A DNA stretch of 15,003 nt from contig ONXE01000091.1 of assembly GCA_900321775.1 (NCBI GenBank), positions 1 to 15,003 of the forward strand, in the 5' to 3' direction. Shown here piece after piece: positions 1-7,272 of the stretch (its first letter is position 1; every line of letters begins with the position of its first letter). Both the position numbers and the translations under genes were made by a program. Source of the stretch: an uncultured Bacteroidales bacterium. GTDB taxonomy: Bacteria > Bacteroidota > Bacteroidia > Bacteroidales > Paludibacteraceae. The notes beneath the pieces are model-generated. The model saw nothing but the letters and a program-made list of their open reading frames with translations. It was not told where the DNA came from and made no database searches.

Positions 1-1
1 C

Positions 2-658
2 GGAGCACTCAACGTCTTCGACGAACTCGGGCACGAACTCCTGCACCGCTGGGAATGGCTCTTGAAACAGAAGAAAGACATCCTCTGGAGCCTCACTGGA
101 GAGCAGTCCGAGCAACTCGCAGACCTCTTCGACGACGGTTATCGTCTCGCACTCGAAGAGATGCACCTCCCTACCAGCTTCGATGCCACCGTCAAGCGCC
201 TCGCTGTCATCATCAAACGCATCGGTGCCATCCTAACCCTTCTTCGTACGGAGATTCCTGAAACGGAAGAAAACCCGAACTCCTGCACGTTTACGCTCTC
301 AACCAAGGCTGCCAACGCTCCCGAGAAGGCACTCCCCGAGGTTCTCTACTGCAGTGATACGGACTTCCGCACCCTCGTCACCCTCTCCGAGAAACTCCTC
401 CGCCACGCCGCACTCATGACTCTTCTTCTCCCCGAAGATTCCGAGTCCCCGCTTCCTGCGCAACTGACAGACAAACTGGCAGTGCGTCATGCCAAGGATT
501 TGCTGGAAAAACTTGACAATGAGTTCTCAACGAAAGAGGCCTATGATATTGGCGAGTCCCTGGAAATGGGCAAGTCAACCGTAAAAGATCATCTCTCATT
601 CGCTCTTGAAAACAAACTGATAGTACGTTTGGAGCGAGGTAAGTACCGTAAATTATGA
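2..658 (+). CDS. DUF3987-like protein, C-terminal part (5' end beyond window)
   Basis: The frame is open from base 2, so the gene starts left of the window; 218 residues are visible, stop TGA at 656-658. A TTG near base 62 could be read as a start, but the upstream residues (GALNVFDELGHELLHRWEW) continue the same helical protein, so it is not the true start. The pattern of an RLAVIIKRIGAILTLLR helix, then a C-D-x-D-F segment, then a helix ending in HAALMTLLLP resembles, from memory, the C-terminus of DUF3987 proteins of Bacteroidales accessory loci, often annotated near VirE/primase-like proteins. The last 55 or so residues (FSTKEAYDIGESLEMGKSTV onward, ending GKYRKL) look like a winged helix-turn-helix. 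DNA binding is inferred; function is unknown. The family call is moderate because the N-terminal domains are missing. Confidence 0.6.
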   Translation, partial: GALNVFDELGHELLHRWEWLLKQKKDILWSLTGEQSEQLADLFDDGYRLALEEMHLPTSFDATVKRLAVIIKRIGAILTLLRTEIPETEENPNSCTFTLSTKAANAPEKALPEVLYCSDTDFRTLVTLSEKLLRHAALMTLLLPEDSESPLPAQLTDKLAVRHAKDLLEKLDNEFSTKEAYDIGESLEMGKSTVKDHLSFALENKLIVRLERGKYRKL

Positions 659-663
659 AAACA

Positions 664-753
664 AAATTCGGCCTTCGGCTTTCGGCCTTTCTGCCGATTC
701 CATAGGAAAATAATAGCTTTCGCCGTTTAGGACGAAAGCCGAAAGCCGAATTT
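664..753. repeat. Imperfect inverted repeat, 21-bp arms
   Basis: Arms 664-684 and 733-753 are complementary at 20 of 21 positions (mismatch 673/744). Both are built of repeated TTCGGC / GCCGAA blocks, and a 48-bp spacer separates them. An alternative hairpin pairs 716-722 (GCTTTCG) with 733-739 (CGAAAGC), competing for the right arm. The structure starts 6 bp after the DUF3987-like stop codon and is followed by GCTTTTG, so it may end that transcript. A mobile-element end or recombination site is also possible. The arms are seen directly; the role is not. Confidence 0.6.
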
Positions 754-799
754 GCTTTTGCAACCCCTATTTGATTAACCTCTTAAATAATAAACAATC

Positions 800-1210
800 A
801 TGATTACTAAATATAAAGATCAGATTCAATCCATCTCTGGTTCGATGGACGAGAACCACTATGGTTCTGTTAACCCCGCCAACCCGAATAAACCTATTAT
901 CAAGCACAAACCCCGCCACAAAGACGGTTGGACCAAGCCCAAGTCCATGATTCGACAAAACAACGCATATCAGCAGGCAATCCAAGCCGCCAAGCGTGAC
1001 TACCACGACCCCGTCGCTCGGGCTGCTTGGCAAGCCGAATACGACACCTGGCTGCGCAACCGCTCCCGTCACGGCCACACCATCCCGCGACCCGGTGAAC
1101 CTTCCATCCGCTTCCTTTGGGATTACATCCGCTGGCGGTGCATCCAACGTGCCTACGCAGCCCAATCAACTTCTGCCTGCATATCGCCCGCATCTCCGAT
1201 AGGGACCTGA
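800..1210 (+). CDS. Hypothetical protein, 136 residues, basic
   Basis: I do not recognise the family with certainty. ATG at 800 follows an A-rich leader (TAAATAATAAACAATC), usual for Bacteroidota. The codons favour C in the third position like the gene upstream, which supports real coding. The protein is soluble and has no signal peptide or membrane segment. It has a polar N-terminus (about 1-30), a basic stretch with KPIIKHKPRHKDGWTKPK (about 31-48), and an aromatic/basic core with YQQAIQAAKRDYHDP, AAWQAEYDTWLRN and FLWDYIRWRCIQRA. Many Arg, Lys and Trp residues suggest nucleic-acid binding, which is inference only. The last 15 or so residues (STSACISPASPIGT) look unlike the core, and the stop lies inside an 11-bp tandem array, so the C-terminus may have been changed by repeat drift. 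It converges with the purF-like gene. Confidence 0.6.
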   Translation: MITKYKDQIQSISGSMDENHYGSVNPANPNKPIIKHKPRHKDGWTKPKSMIRQNNAYQQAIQAAKRDYHDPVARAAWQAEYDTWLRNRSRHGHTIPRPGEPSIRFLWDYIRWRCIQRAYAAQSTSACISPASPIGT

Positions 1211-1241
1211 TAGGGAACTGATAGGGTGCTGATAGGGTGCT
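1198..1241 (+). repeat. Tandem repeat, 4 x 11 bp (GATAGGGNNCT)
   Basis: Four contiguous units: GATAGGGACCT (1198-1208), GATAGGGAACT (1209-1219), GATAGGGTGCT (1220-1230) and GATAGGGTGCT (1231-1241). The last two are identical; the others differ only at the two variable bases. The period is not a multiple of three. The stop codon of the 136-residue gene (TGA, 1208-1210) is formed across the first unit boundary, so changes in copy number would not shift the stop, but loss or change of unit 2 could. Function unknown. Confidence 0.85.
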
Positions 1242-1277
1242 GCAGCGGACCGCTTGCCAAGACACACAAAAACAACA

Positions 1278-1336
1278 GCTCCGGATTCGAGTGAGTGGTT
1301 CTTTGAACCGTTATTATGGCAGATCGAATCCGGAGC
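1278..1336. repeat. Perfect 13-bp inverted repeat with nested hairpin
   Basis: GCTCCGGATTCGA (1278-1290) is the exact reverse complement of TCGAATCCGGAGC (1324-1336). Within the 33-bp spacer, GGTTC (1297-1301) pairs with GAACC (1305-1309) around a TTT loop. It lies between two convergent genes, so a two-way transcription barrier is possible, though no T-run follows on either strand. It could also be a protein-binding or integration site. Confidence 0.65.
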
Positions 1337-1371
1337 AGTGAATACTGATTGCTCGCGCTTAAGCGAATGTA

Positions 1372-1402
1372 CCCCTTGCGGGGAGGAGATTCTTAATTCT
1401 CC
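1372..1402 (-). terminator. Weak hairpins at the 3' end of the pur-car cluster
   Basis: On the minus strand, just after the purF-like coding end, a small hairpin GGAGA/TCTCC (pairing 1398-1402 with 1385-1389) spans the stop codon, followed by CCCCGCAAGGGG (1372-1383), a 4-bp GC stem with a GCAA tetraloop. There is no U-tract afterwards, so it is not a classic intrinsic terminator. It may act with the 13-bp inverted repeat further downstream. The hairpins are visible; termination is a guess. Confidence 0.25.
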
Positions 1403-2829
1403 AGAGTGTGCGACGAGTTGCAGTTGAAGCAGTGCGTGCAAATCTGGTTGCGGGGCAGGCCGATGGCCCGGATGAGGGTCTCCAGTTTGGTGAACTTAAG
1501 GGAATGGAGTCCGAACTTGTCGGCGATGGTGTTCACCATCCGCTGGTACTCGGGCGAGTCGGTGACGGTATAGGCCTTGACGCGTTCGTCATCGAGCGCC
1601 GCCTCTTCCCCCTCGATGTCAGCGATAGCGCGTCGGGCGATGAGTTCGAGCACCGACTTCGATTCGGAGAAATTGATAAACGGGCATCCGAAGAGCAGCG
1701 GCGGGCAGGCAGTACGCATGTGGATCTCCTTGGCGCCTCCCTCCAGCAGACGATGCACATGGTCGTGGAGTTGGGTACCTCGCACAATGGAATCGTCGCA
1801 TAGCAGCACACGCCGGTTGCGCAGGATAGCGTTGTTCTGGATAAGCTTCATCTTAGCCACCAGGTCGCGCATCTCCTGATTGGCGGGCATGAACGACCGC
1901 GGCCAAGTGGGCGTGTATTTGGAAATAGCCCGTCGGTAAGGCACCTGATGTCCCTCGGAATATCCGATGGCCATGCCTATACCGGAGTCAGGCACGCCGC
2001 AGCAACAATCAACCTGCGTGTCGTCCTCTTTGCCCATAGCGAACCCGATATAGTTGCGCACGTCCTCGACGTTCCGTCCCTCGTAGGTGGAAGTAGGGAA
2101 GCCGTAGTACACCCAAAGGAACGCACACATCTGCATGTGGTCGGGTAGGGGTTCGGCGAGTTGCTCGATACCATCAGCGCGGAGTCGCACCACCTCGCCC
2201 GGACCGAGATCGCGCACGAGGGTGTAACCCAGGTTGAGGAAAGAAGACGACTCGCTGACTACGCAGTAAGCATCCTCTTTCTGCCCGATGATGACAGGCG
2301 TACGTCCCCACAGGTCGCGGGCGCAGACGATGCCGTCCTCCGTGAGGAGTATGAGCGAAAGTGAGCCTTTGATTTTCTGCTGAACGTAACGGATGCCCTC
2401 GGCGAGCGTCGGTTTCTGGATGATCATCAGTCCCACAAGTTCGGTGGGATTGACGCGTCCGGAGGAGAACTCGGAGAGGTGCATGTTATGCTCGAGCGCT
2501 TCTGCCGCCAGTTCGTCCAGATTGCCAATCTTGCCCACGGTAGAGAGTGCAAAACGGCCGAGGTGGGAGTTGAAGAGCAGCGGTTGAGCGTCGGTGTCGG
2601 AGATGATGCCTATGCCGGCGTTGCCAAGGAACTTGGGCAGTTCGGGCTCCATCTTCACGCGGAACGTGGCAGAGGAGATGGAGTGGATGACACGACGGAA
2701 ATTGCCGGTAGAAGCATCGTAGGTGGCTATACCTGCGCGACGTGTGCCCAAGTGAGAGTGATAATCGGTGCCATAGAAGACATCGGTGATGCAGGGCGAT
2801 TTACTAATTGAACCAAAAAAACCAGCCAT
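1393..2829 (-). CDS. purF: Amidophosphoribosyltransferase-like protein (PurF family) with degenerate glutaminase domain
   Basis: 478 residues, the usual PurF length. PurF makes 5-phosphoribosylamine from PRPP and glutamine-derived ammonia, the first purine step. The N-terminal Ntn-type domain (about 1-230) aligns with PurF, but begins MAGFFGS where active enzymes read MCGIxG, so the nucleophile Cys is Ala. The usual GHxRY segment is replaced by GIISDTD (73-79) and the HNG motif region reads STVGKIGN (96-103). The phosphoribosyltransferase domain keeps the PRPP loop VLLCDDSIVRGT (341-352). Likely [4Fe-4S] ligands as in the Bacillus type are present: C235, C382, C464 and C467 (CTHC). ATG at 2829 matches the family start. 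It is last in the minus-strand run, 112 bp after purC, behind an intergenic repeat. It may be ammonia-dependent, need a separate glutaminase, or do another PRPP reaction. The family is certain, the activity is not. Confidence 0.85.
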   Translation of the reverse strand: MAGFFGSISKSPCITDVFYGTDYHSHLGTRRAGIATYDASTGNFRRVIHSISSATFRVKMEPELPKFLGNAGIGIISDTDAQPLLFNSHLGRFALSTVGKIGNLDELAAEALEHNMHLSEFSSGRVNPTELVGLMIIQKPTLAEGIRYVQQKIKGSLSLILLTEDGIVCARDLWGRTPVIIGQKEDAYCVVSESSSFLNLGYTLVRDLGPGEVVRLRADGIEQLAEPLPDHMQMCAFLWVYYGFPTSTYEGRNVEDVRNYIGFAMGKEDDTQVDCCCGVPDSGIGMAIGYSEGHQVPYRRAISKYTPTWPRSFMPANQEMRDLVAKMKLIQNNAILRNRRVLLCDDSIVRGTQLHDHVHRLLEGGAKEIHMRTACPPLLFGCPFINFSESKSVLELIARRAIADIEGEEAALDDERVKAYTVTDSPEYQRMVNTIADKFGLHSLKFTKLETLIRAIGLPRNQICTHCFNCNSSHTLEN

Positions 2830-2941
2830 TATTATTGACGATTGGACAATTTACAATTTAACAAATGATTTACGATTTAACAATTGAACAATTTTCAAAT
2901 AGAACAATAAGTCGTCCAATTGTCAATCGTCCAATCGTCAA
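2830..2941. repeat. AT-rich intergenic repeat, copy 1 (purC-purF gap)
   Basis: The whole gap is AT-rich low-complexity sequence made of degenerate units such as TTTACGATTTAACAATTG and GTCCAATTGTCAAT. Bases 2889-2942 match 3949-4002 of the next gap at 50 of 54 positions; the first 30 (2889-2918) are identical. ATTGACGATTGGAC (2834-2847) is also the exact reverse complement of 2929-2942, so the element has 14-bp inverted ends. It abuts the purC stop codon. No clear Bacteroidota -7 box (TAnnTTTG) was found on the minus strand. Confidence 0.8.
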
Positions 2942-3886
2942 TTATTTACCGAGGTAATTGAGGACGTTGTGCTCGATGCGGGAGGCGAGGTCGGCGGTGT
3001 CGGATTTCAGGAACTTGTCGCCGGTGATACCCTCGAACAGCTCGACGTAACGGTCCGTGATGCTACCCACGATGGCAGGCGTCATCTCGGGCACTTGCTG
3101 GCCTTCTTTGCCCTGGAAACCGTTCTCCATAAGCCATTCGCGCACGAACTCCTTGGACAACTGTTTCTGAGGCAGTCCCTGCTCGAAGCGCTCCTGATAA
3201 CCTTCTTTGTAGAAATAGCGGCTGGAGTCGGGCGTGTGGACTTCGTCCATCAGCATGACCTGACCGTTGTGGCGGCCGAACTCGTACTTGGTGTCCACGA
3301 GGATAAGTCCGTGTTTGGAGGCTATCTCCTGACCGCGGGCAAAGAGCGCGAGCGCATACTGCTCAATCTGTTTGTACTCCTCCTCCGGAACGAGTCCGCG
3401 GGCGATGATCTCCTCGCGCGAGATGTCTTCGTCGTGGGTGCCAATCTCGGCCTTGGTGGTAGGGGTGATGATAGGAGTGGGGAACTGTTCGTTCTCGCGC
3501 ATACCGTCGGGCAGTTTGACGCCGCAGATCTCGCGGACACCGGACTTGTACGCACGCCAAGCCGAACCGCAGAGGTAGCCGCGGACAATCATCTCGACGG
3601 GATAGCCCTGACAACGGTAACCGATGGACACCATCGGGTCGGGAGTAGCGAGAAGCCAGTTGGGCACGATGTCACGCGTGGCTTCCAGAAACTTGGCTGC
3701 AATCTGGTTCAGGATCTGCCCTTTGTAAGGAATGCCTTCGGGCAAAATCACATCAAAAGCAGAGATGCGGTCGGTGGCAACCATGCAAAGGAGGTCTTCA
3801 CCAATAAAATACACGTCACGAACCTTGCCGTGATAGACATCGGTCTGACCGGGAAAGGCGAAGTTGGTTTTTGTTAAAGCTTTCAT
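2942..3886 (-). CDS. purC: Phosphoribosylaminoimidazole-succinocarboxamide synthase (SAICAR synthase)
   Basis: 314 residues. PurC joins CAIR and aspartate with ATP to give SAICAR in the cytoplasm. Visible motifs: KVRD (21-24) of the nucleotide-binding lobe, TDRISAFD (38-45), the family signature VDTKYEFG (197-204) and DEVHTPDSSR (214-223). The length matches the longer, yeast-like type (about 300) rather than the roughly 240-residue E. coli type. The ATG at 3886 gives MKALTKTNF, a normal N-terminus, preceded by AAATAATAAAG with no strong Shine-Dalgarno. It lies 116 bp downstream of carB and 112 bp upstream of purF-like, with a copy of the same intergenic repeat on each side. It is therefore less tightly coupled than the upstream genes and may be read through, or started separately. 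No damage is seen. Confidence 0.97.
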   Translation of the reverse strand: MKALTKTNFAFPGQTDVYHGKVRDVYFIGEDLLCMVATDRISAFDVILPEGIPYKGQILNQIAAKFLEATRDIVPNWLLATPDPMVSIGYRCQGYPVEMIVRGYLCGSAWRAYKSGVREICGVKLPDGMRENEQFPTPIITPTTKAEIGTHDEDISREEIIARGLVPEEEYKQIEQYALALFARGQEIASKHGLILVDTKYEFGRHNGQVMLMDEVHTPDSSRYFYKEGYQERFEQGLPQKQLSKEFVREWLMENGFQGKEGQQVPEMTPAIVGSITDRYVELFEGITGDKFLKSDTADLASRIEHNVLNYLGK

Positions 3887-4002
3887 CTTTATTATTTACG
3901 ATTTGACGATTTACGATTTAACGATTGATTGACAATTTAATAATTGGGCAATTTTCAAATAGAACAATAAGTCGTCCACTCGTCAATTGTCCAATTGTCA
4001 AT
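3887..4002. repeat. AT-rich intergenic repeat, copy 2 (carB-purC gap)
   Basis: Second copy of the element in the purC-purF gap. Bases 3949-4002 match 2889-2942 at 50 of 54 positions in the same orientation, exactly 1060 bp apart. The match again ends next to the stop codon of the upstream gene (carB). The rest (3887-3948) is made of related units such as TTTACGATTTAACGATTG but aligns only loosely with copy 1. It is far richer in AT than the flanking coding DNA. Role unknown: dispersed repeat, mRNA structure or stability element are options. Confidence 0.8.
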
Positions 4003-7000
4003 TTACTTGTATTCGCTCCATTCCTTGATGGCGAGGGAGTCGAGAGGCACATCCAGGAAGGCGTTGATGAAGGCCTCTGCCAGACGTGCGTTGGTGATGA
4101 GCGGGATGTTCAGATCCACAGCCGTTCGGCGCATGCGGTAGTAGCTGTCGTGCACGAGGTCGGCGAGGGTGTCCACGGGTATGCCCACGAAGAGGTCGAT
4201 CTTCTTCTGGTGCATCAGGTCGGTGACGATAGGCTGTTTGAGTTGGCCGTTCTCGTCGATATGCTCGTTCTTATAGACGCGTATGTTGGGCACGCCGAGG
4301 CTGTTGAGATAGTCGCTGGTGCCGCCGGTGGCGTAGATAGTATAACCACGCGCCACAAGGCGTTTGATGGTGTCCAGCAGGTGCGCCCGCTGTTTGGGCC
4401 CGCCGATGGCGAAGAGGATATTCTTCTCGGGGATACGCATACCCACGGACAGCATTGACTTGAGCAGGGCAGCATTGGCATCTTCGCCCAAGCATCCGAC
4501 CTCGCCGGTAGAGGCCATATCCACGCCCAGGACAGGATCGGCGTTCTGCAGACGGTTGAAGGAGAACTGCGAGGCCTTGACGCCCACATAGTCGAAGTCG
4601 AAGAGCGACTTGTGCGGTTTCTCTACAGGCAAGCCGAGCATCACACGGGTGGCAATGTCTATGAGGTTGATCTTGAGCACCTTGCTCACGAACGGGAACG
4701 AACGCGAGGCACGGAGGTTGCACTCGATGACCTTGATCTCGTTCTCGCGCGCCAGATACTGGATATTGAACGGCCCGGAGATATTCAGCTCGCGGGCAAT
4801 CTGACCGGAGATGCGTTTGATACGACGCACGGTCTCAACGTACAGTTTCTGCGCGGGGAACATGATCGTGGCGTCGCCTGAGTGTACACCTGCGAACTCC
4901 ACATGCTCGGAGATAGCGTAGGCGATGATCTCGCCGTTGCGTGCCACAGCGTCCATCTCCACCTCTTTGGTGTTGGTCATGAACTTGGAGATAACCACCG
5001 GATGCTCCTTGCTGACGTTAGCCGCCAGTTGGAGGAACTTACGCAACTGCTCCTCGTTGGAGCACACGTTCATCGCGGCACCGGAGAGCACATAAGAGGG
5101 TCGGACCAGCACAGGATAACCTACACGGTTCACGAACTTCTCCACATCCTCCATCGAGGTCAGCGCGCTCCATTCGGGCTGGTCCACGCCGATACGGTCG
5201 AGCATGGCGGAGAACTTGTCGCGGTCCTCGGCGTTGTCGATACTCTTGGCCGTAGTACCCAGGATGGGCACTTGTTGCGCGTCGAGTTTCATCGCCAGAT
5301 TGTTGGGGATCTGTCCGCCGGTGGAGACGATGACGCCGTGCGGGTTCTCCAACTCGATGATATCCATCACCCGTTCGAAGGTCAGTTCATCGAAATAGAG
5401 TCGGTCGCAGATATCGTAGTCGGTAGAAACGGTTTCGGGGTTGTAGTTGATCATCACGGAACGGAAGCCGTTGGCGCGGATGGTGTTCAAGGCCTGTACG
5501 CCGCACCAGTCGAACTCGACGGACGAACCGATACGGTAGGCGCCGGAGCCGAGGACGATGATGGATTTCTTGTCGCCGAGGTAGTTGACGTCGTTCTTGA
5601 TGCCGCTGTAGGTAAGGTAGAGGTAATTGGTCTGTGCGGGGAACTCGCCGGCCAATGTGTCTATCTGTTTGACGACAGGCAGTACGCCCAGCCCTTTGCG
5701 GTACTCGCGCATCTTCAGAACCGCCTGATCCATGGTCATGGTTCGACCCAGACCCACGGCACGTGCCACCTGGAAATCGGAGAAGCCCAGTTGCTTGGCG
5801 CGCAAGAGCAGTTCGCGATTCAGTTGCTCTATGCCCGAGAGGTGCTTGAGTTCCGCGTCAATGCGGATGATATGTTGCAGGCGCTGCAAGAACCAGCGGT
5901 CAATCTTGGTAAGTTCGTGGATACGCTCCACGCCATAGCCCTGATACATAGCCTGTGCGATGGCGAAGATGCGCTTGTCGGTAGGTGCTTTCAGGGCCGC
6001 GTCCAAGTCATCGACATGCAGGTCTTTGTTCTCGGTGAAACCGTGCATGCCCTGACCTATCATACGCAGGCCTTTCTGGATAGCCTCTTCGAACGTGCGG
6101 CCGATAGCCATCACCTCGCCCACGGATTTCATGGAACTGCCCAGTTCGCGGTTGACGCCGCGGAACTTGCCCAAATCCCAGCGGGGAATCTTACAAACCA
6201 CGTAATCCAGCGCGGGCTCGAAGAAGGCGGAGGTCGATTTGGTGACAGAGTTGTTCAGTTCGAACAGCCCGTACCCCAAGCCGAGTTTGGCTGCCACAAA
6301 CGCCAGCGGATAGCCCGTGGCTTTGGATGCGAGGGCCGATGAACGGCTCAGACGCGCGTTGACCTCGATGACGCGGTAGTCCTCCGACTCGGGGTCGAAG
6401 GCATATTGTACGTTACACTCGCCCACGATACCCAGGTGGCGGATGATGCGGATGGCCAAAGCGCGCAGTTTGTGGTACTCGGAGTTGGTGAGCGTCTGCG
6501 ACGGAGCGATGACGATGGACTCGCCGGTATGAATGCCCAGCGGGTCGAAGTTCTCCATATTGCAGACGGTGATGCAGTTGTCGTAACGGTCACGAACGAC
6601 CTCGTATTCAATCTCTTTCCAGCCTTTGAGCGATTTCTCGACCAGCACCTGCGGAGAGAAGGAGAAGGCTTTCTCCACCATCGTGTTGAGTTGGTCTTCG
6701 TTGTCGCAGAAGCCCGAGCCGAGTCCGCCCAGCGCGTAGGCTGCACGGATGATGACGGGATAGCCTAATTCGGCTGCAGCGCGACGTGCCGCCTCGGGGG
6801 TCTCGCAGGCCTCGGACTTGATGGTCTTGACATCTATCTCGTCCAGTTGGCGTACAAACAGTTCGCGGTCCTCTGTGTTGATGATGGCCTCGACAGGAGT
6901 GCCCAACACCTGCACATGATACTTGTCCAACACGCCCGAGCGATAGAGCGCTACGCCGCAGTTGAGGGCTGTCTGGCCGCCAAAAGAGAGCAGAATGCCG

Positions 7001-7248
7001 TCGGGGCGCTCTTTCTCGATGAGTCGCTCCACAAAATAAGGCGTGACGGGCAGGAAATAGATATGGTCGGCCACTCCTTCGGAGGTCTGGACTGTGGCGA
7101 TGTTGGGGTTAATCAACACTGTCTCGACGCCTTCTTCGCGCAGGGCTTTGAGGGCTTGTGAACCCGAATAGTCGAACTCGCCGGCCTCACCAATCTTCAG
7201 TGCTCCCGAGCCAAGAACCAGTACTTTATGAATGTTTTCTATTTTCAT
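4003..7248 (-). CDS. carB: Carbamoyl-phosphate synthase large subunit
   Basis: 1081 residues, the normal full length (about 1070). CarB makes carbamoyl phosphate from bicarbonate, ammonia and 2 ATP for pyrimidine and arginine synthesis. Two homologous ATP-grasp halves are visible: the first opens with VLVLGSGALKIGEAGEFDYS and contains EVNARLSRSSALASKATGYP; the second opens with IIVLGSGAYRIGSSVEFDWC and contains ECNLRASRSFPFVSKV. An oligomerisation domain lies between (about 400-550). The C-terminal MGS-like allosteric domain (about 940-1081) carries YATGGTSDYL, the region that binds UMP or IMP in other CarB proteins, so purine and pyrimidine pools may both affect it. ATG at 7248 is 24 bp after the carA stop, as expected for a carAB pair. 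It is intact although carA is not; CarB enzymes can use free ammonia at high concentration. Confidence 0.98.
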   Translation of the reverse strand: MKIENIHKVLVLGSGALKIGEAGEFDYSGSQALKALREEGVETVLINPNIATVQTSEGVADHIYFLPVTPYFVERLIEKERPDGILLSFGGQTALNCGVALYRSGVLDKYHVQVLGTPVEAIINTEDRELFVRQLDEIDVKTIKSEACETPEAARRAAAELGYPVIIRAAYALGGLGSGFCDNEDQLNTMVEKAFSFSPQVLVEKSLKGWKEIEYEVVRDRYDNCITVCNMENFDPLGIHTGESIVIAPSQTLTNSEYHKLRALAIRIIRHLGIVGECNVQYAFDPESEDYRVIEVNARLSRSSALASKATGYPLAFVAAKLGLGYGLFELNNSVTKSTSAFFEPALDYVVCKIPRWDLGKFRGVNRELGSSMKSVGEVMAIGRTFEEAIQKGLRMIGQGMHGFTENKDLHVDDLDAALKAPTDKRIFAIAQAMYQGYGVERIHELTKIDRWFLQRLQHIIRIDAELKHLSGIEQLNRELLLRAKQLGFSDFQVARAVGLGRTMTMDQAVLKMREYRKGLGVLPVVKQIDTLAGEFPAQTNYLYLTYSGIKNDVNYLGDKKSIIVLGSGAYRIGSSVEFDWCGVQALNTIRANGFRSVMINYNPETVSTDYDICDRLYFDELTFERVMDIIELENPHGVIVSTGGQIPNNLAMKLDAQQVPILGTTAKSIDNAEDRDKFSAMLDRIGVDQPEWSALTSMEDVEKFVNRVGYPVLVRPSYVLSGAAMNVCSNEEQLRKFLQLAANVSKEHPVVISKFMTNTKEVEMDAVARNGEIIAYAISEHVEFAGVHSGDATIMFPAQKLYVETVRRIKRISGQIARELNISGPFNIQYLARENEIKVIECNLRASRSFPFVSKVLKINLIDIATRVMLGLPVEKPHKSLFDFDYVGVKASQFSFNRLQNADPVLGVDMASTGEVGCLGEDANAALLKSMLSVGMRIPEKNILFAIGGPKQRAHLLDTIKRLVARGYTIYATGGTSDYLNSLGVPNIRVYKNEHIDENGQLKQPIVTDLMHQKKIDLFVGIPVDTLADLVHDSYYRMRRTAVDLNIPLITNARLAEAFINAFLDVPLDSLAIKEWSEYK

Positions 7249-7272
7249 GTCTTATGGATAGAATCTAAGCGT

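Noticed and set aside
62..658. Start of the DUF3987-like gene at a TTG near base 62
   Set aside because: The frame is open upstream to the window edge and continues a plausible protein, so the gene is cut by the edge.
745..799. Bacteroidota-type promoter (TTTG ... TAnnTTTG) before the 136-residue gene
   Set aside because: TTTG boxes occur at 751-754 and 757-760 and TATTTG at 768-773, but the -7 box lacks the spaced TA and the distances are too short.
1278..1337. tRNA-like fold: 7-bp end stem GCTCCGG/CCGGAGC followed by A
   Set aside because: Only about 60 nt long, no T-stem, D-arm or anticodon arm of proper size; the 13-bp pairing is better read as an inverted repeat.
1346..1370. Palindrome CGCTTAAGCG (1356-1365)
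   Set aside because: A 10-bp palindrome alone is common by chance; no second copy near a promoter.
4882..6342. Long open frame (486 codons) on the plus strand opposite carB
   Set aside because: Antisense shadow of carB caused by its codon bias; His/Val/Asp-rich with no recognisable domain.
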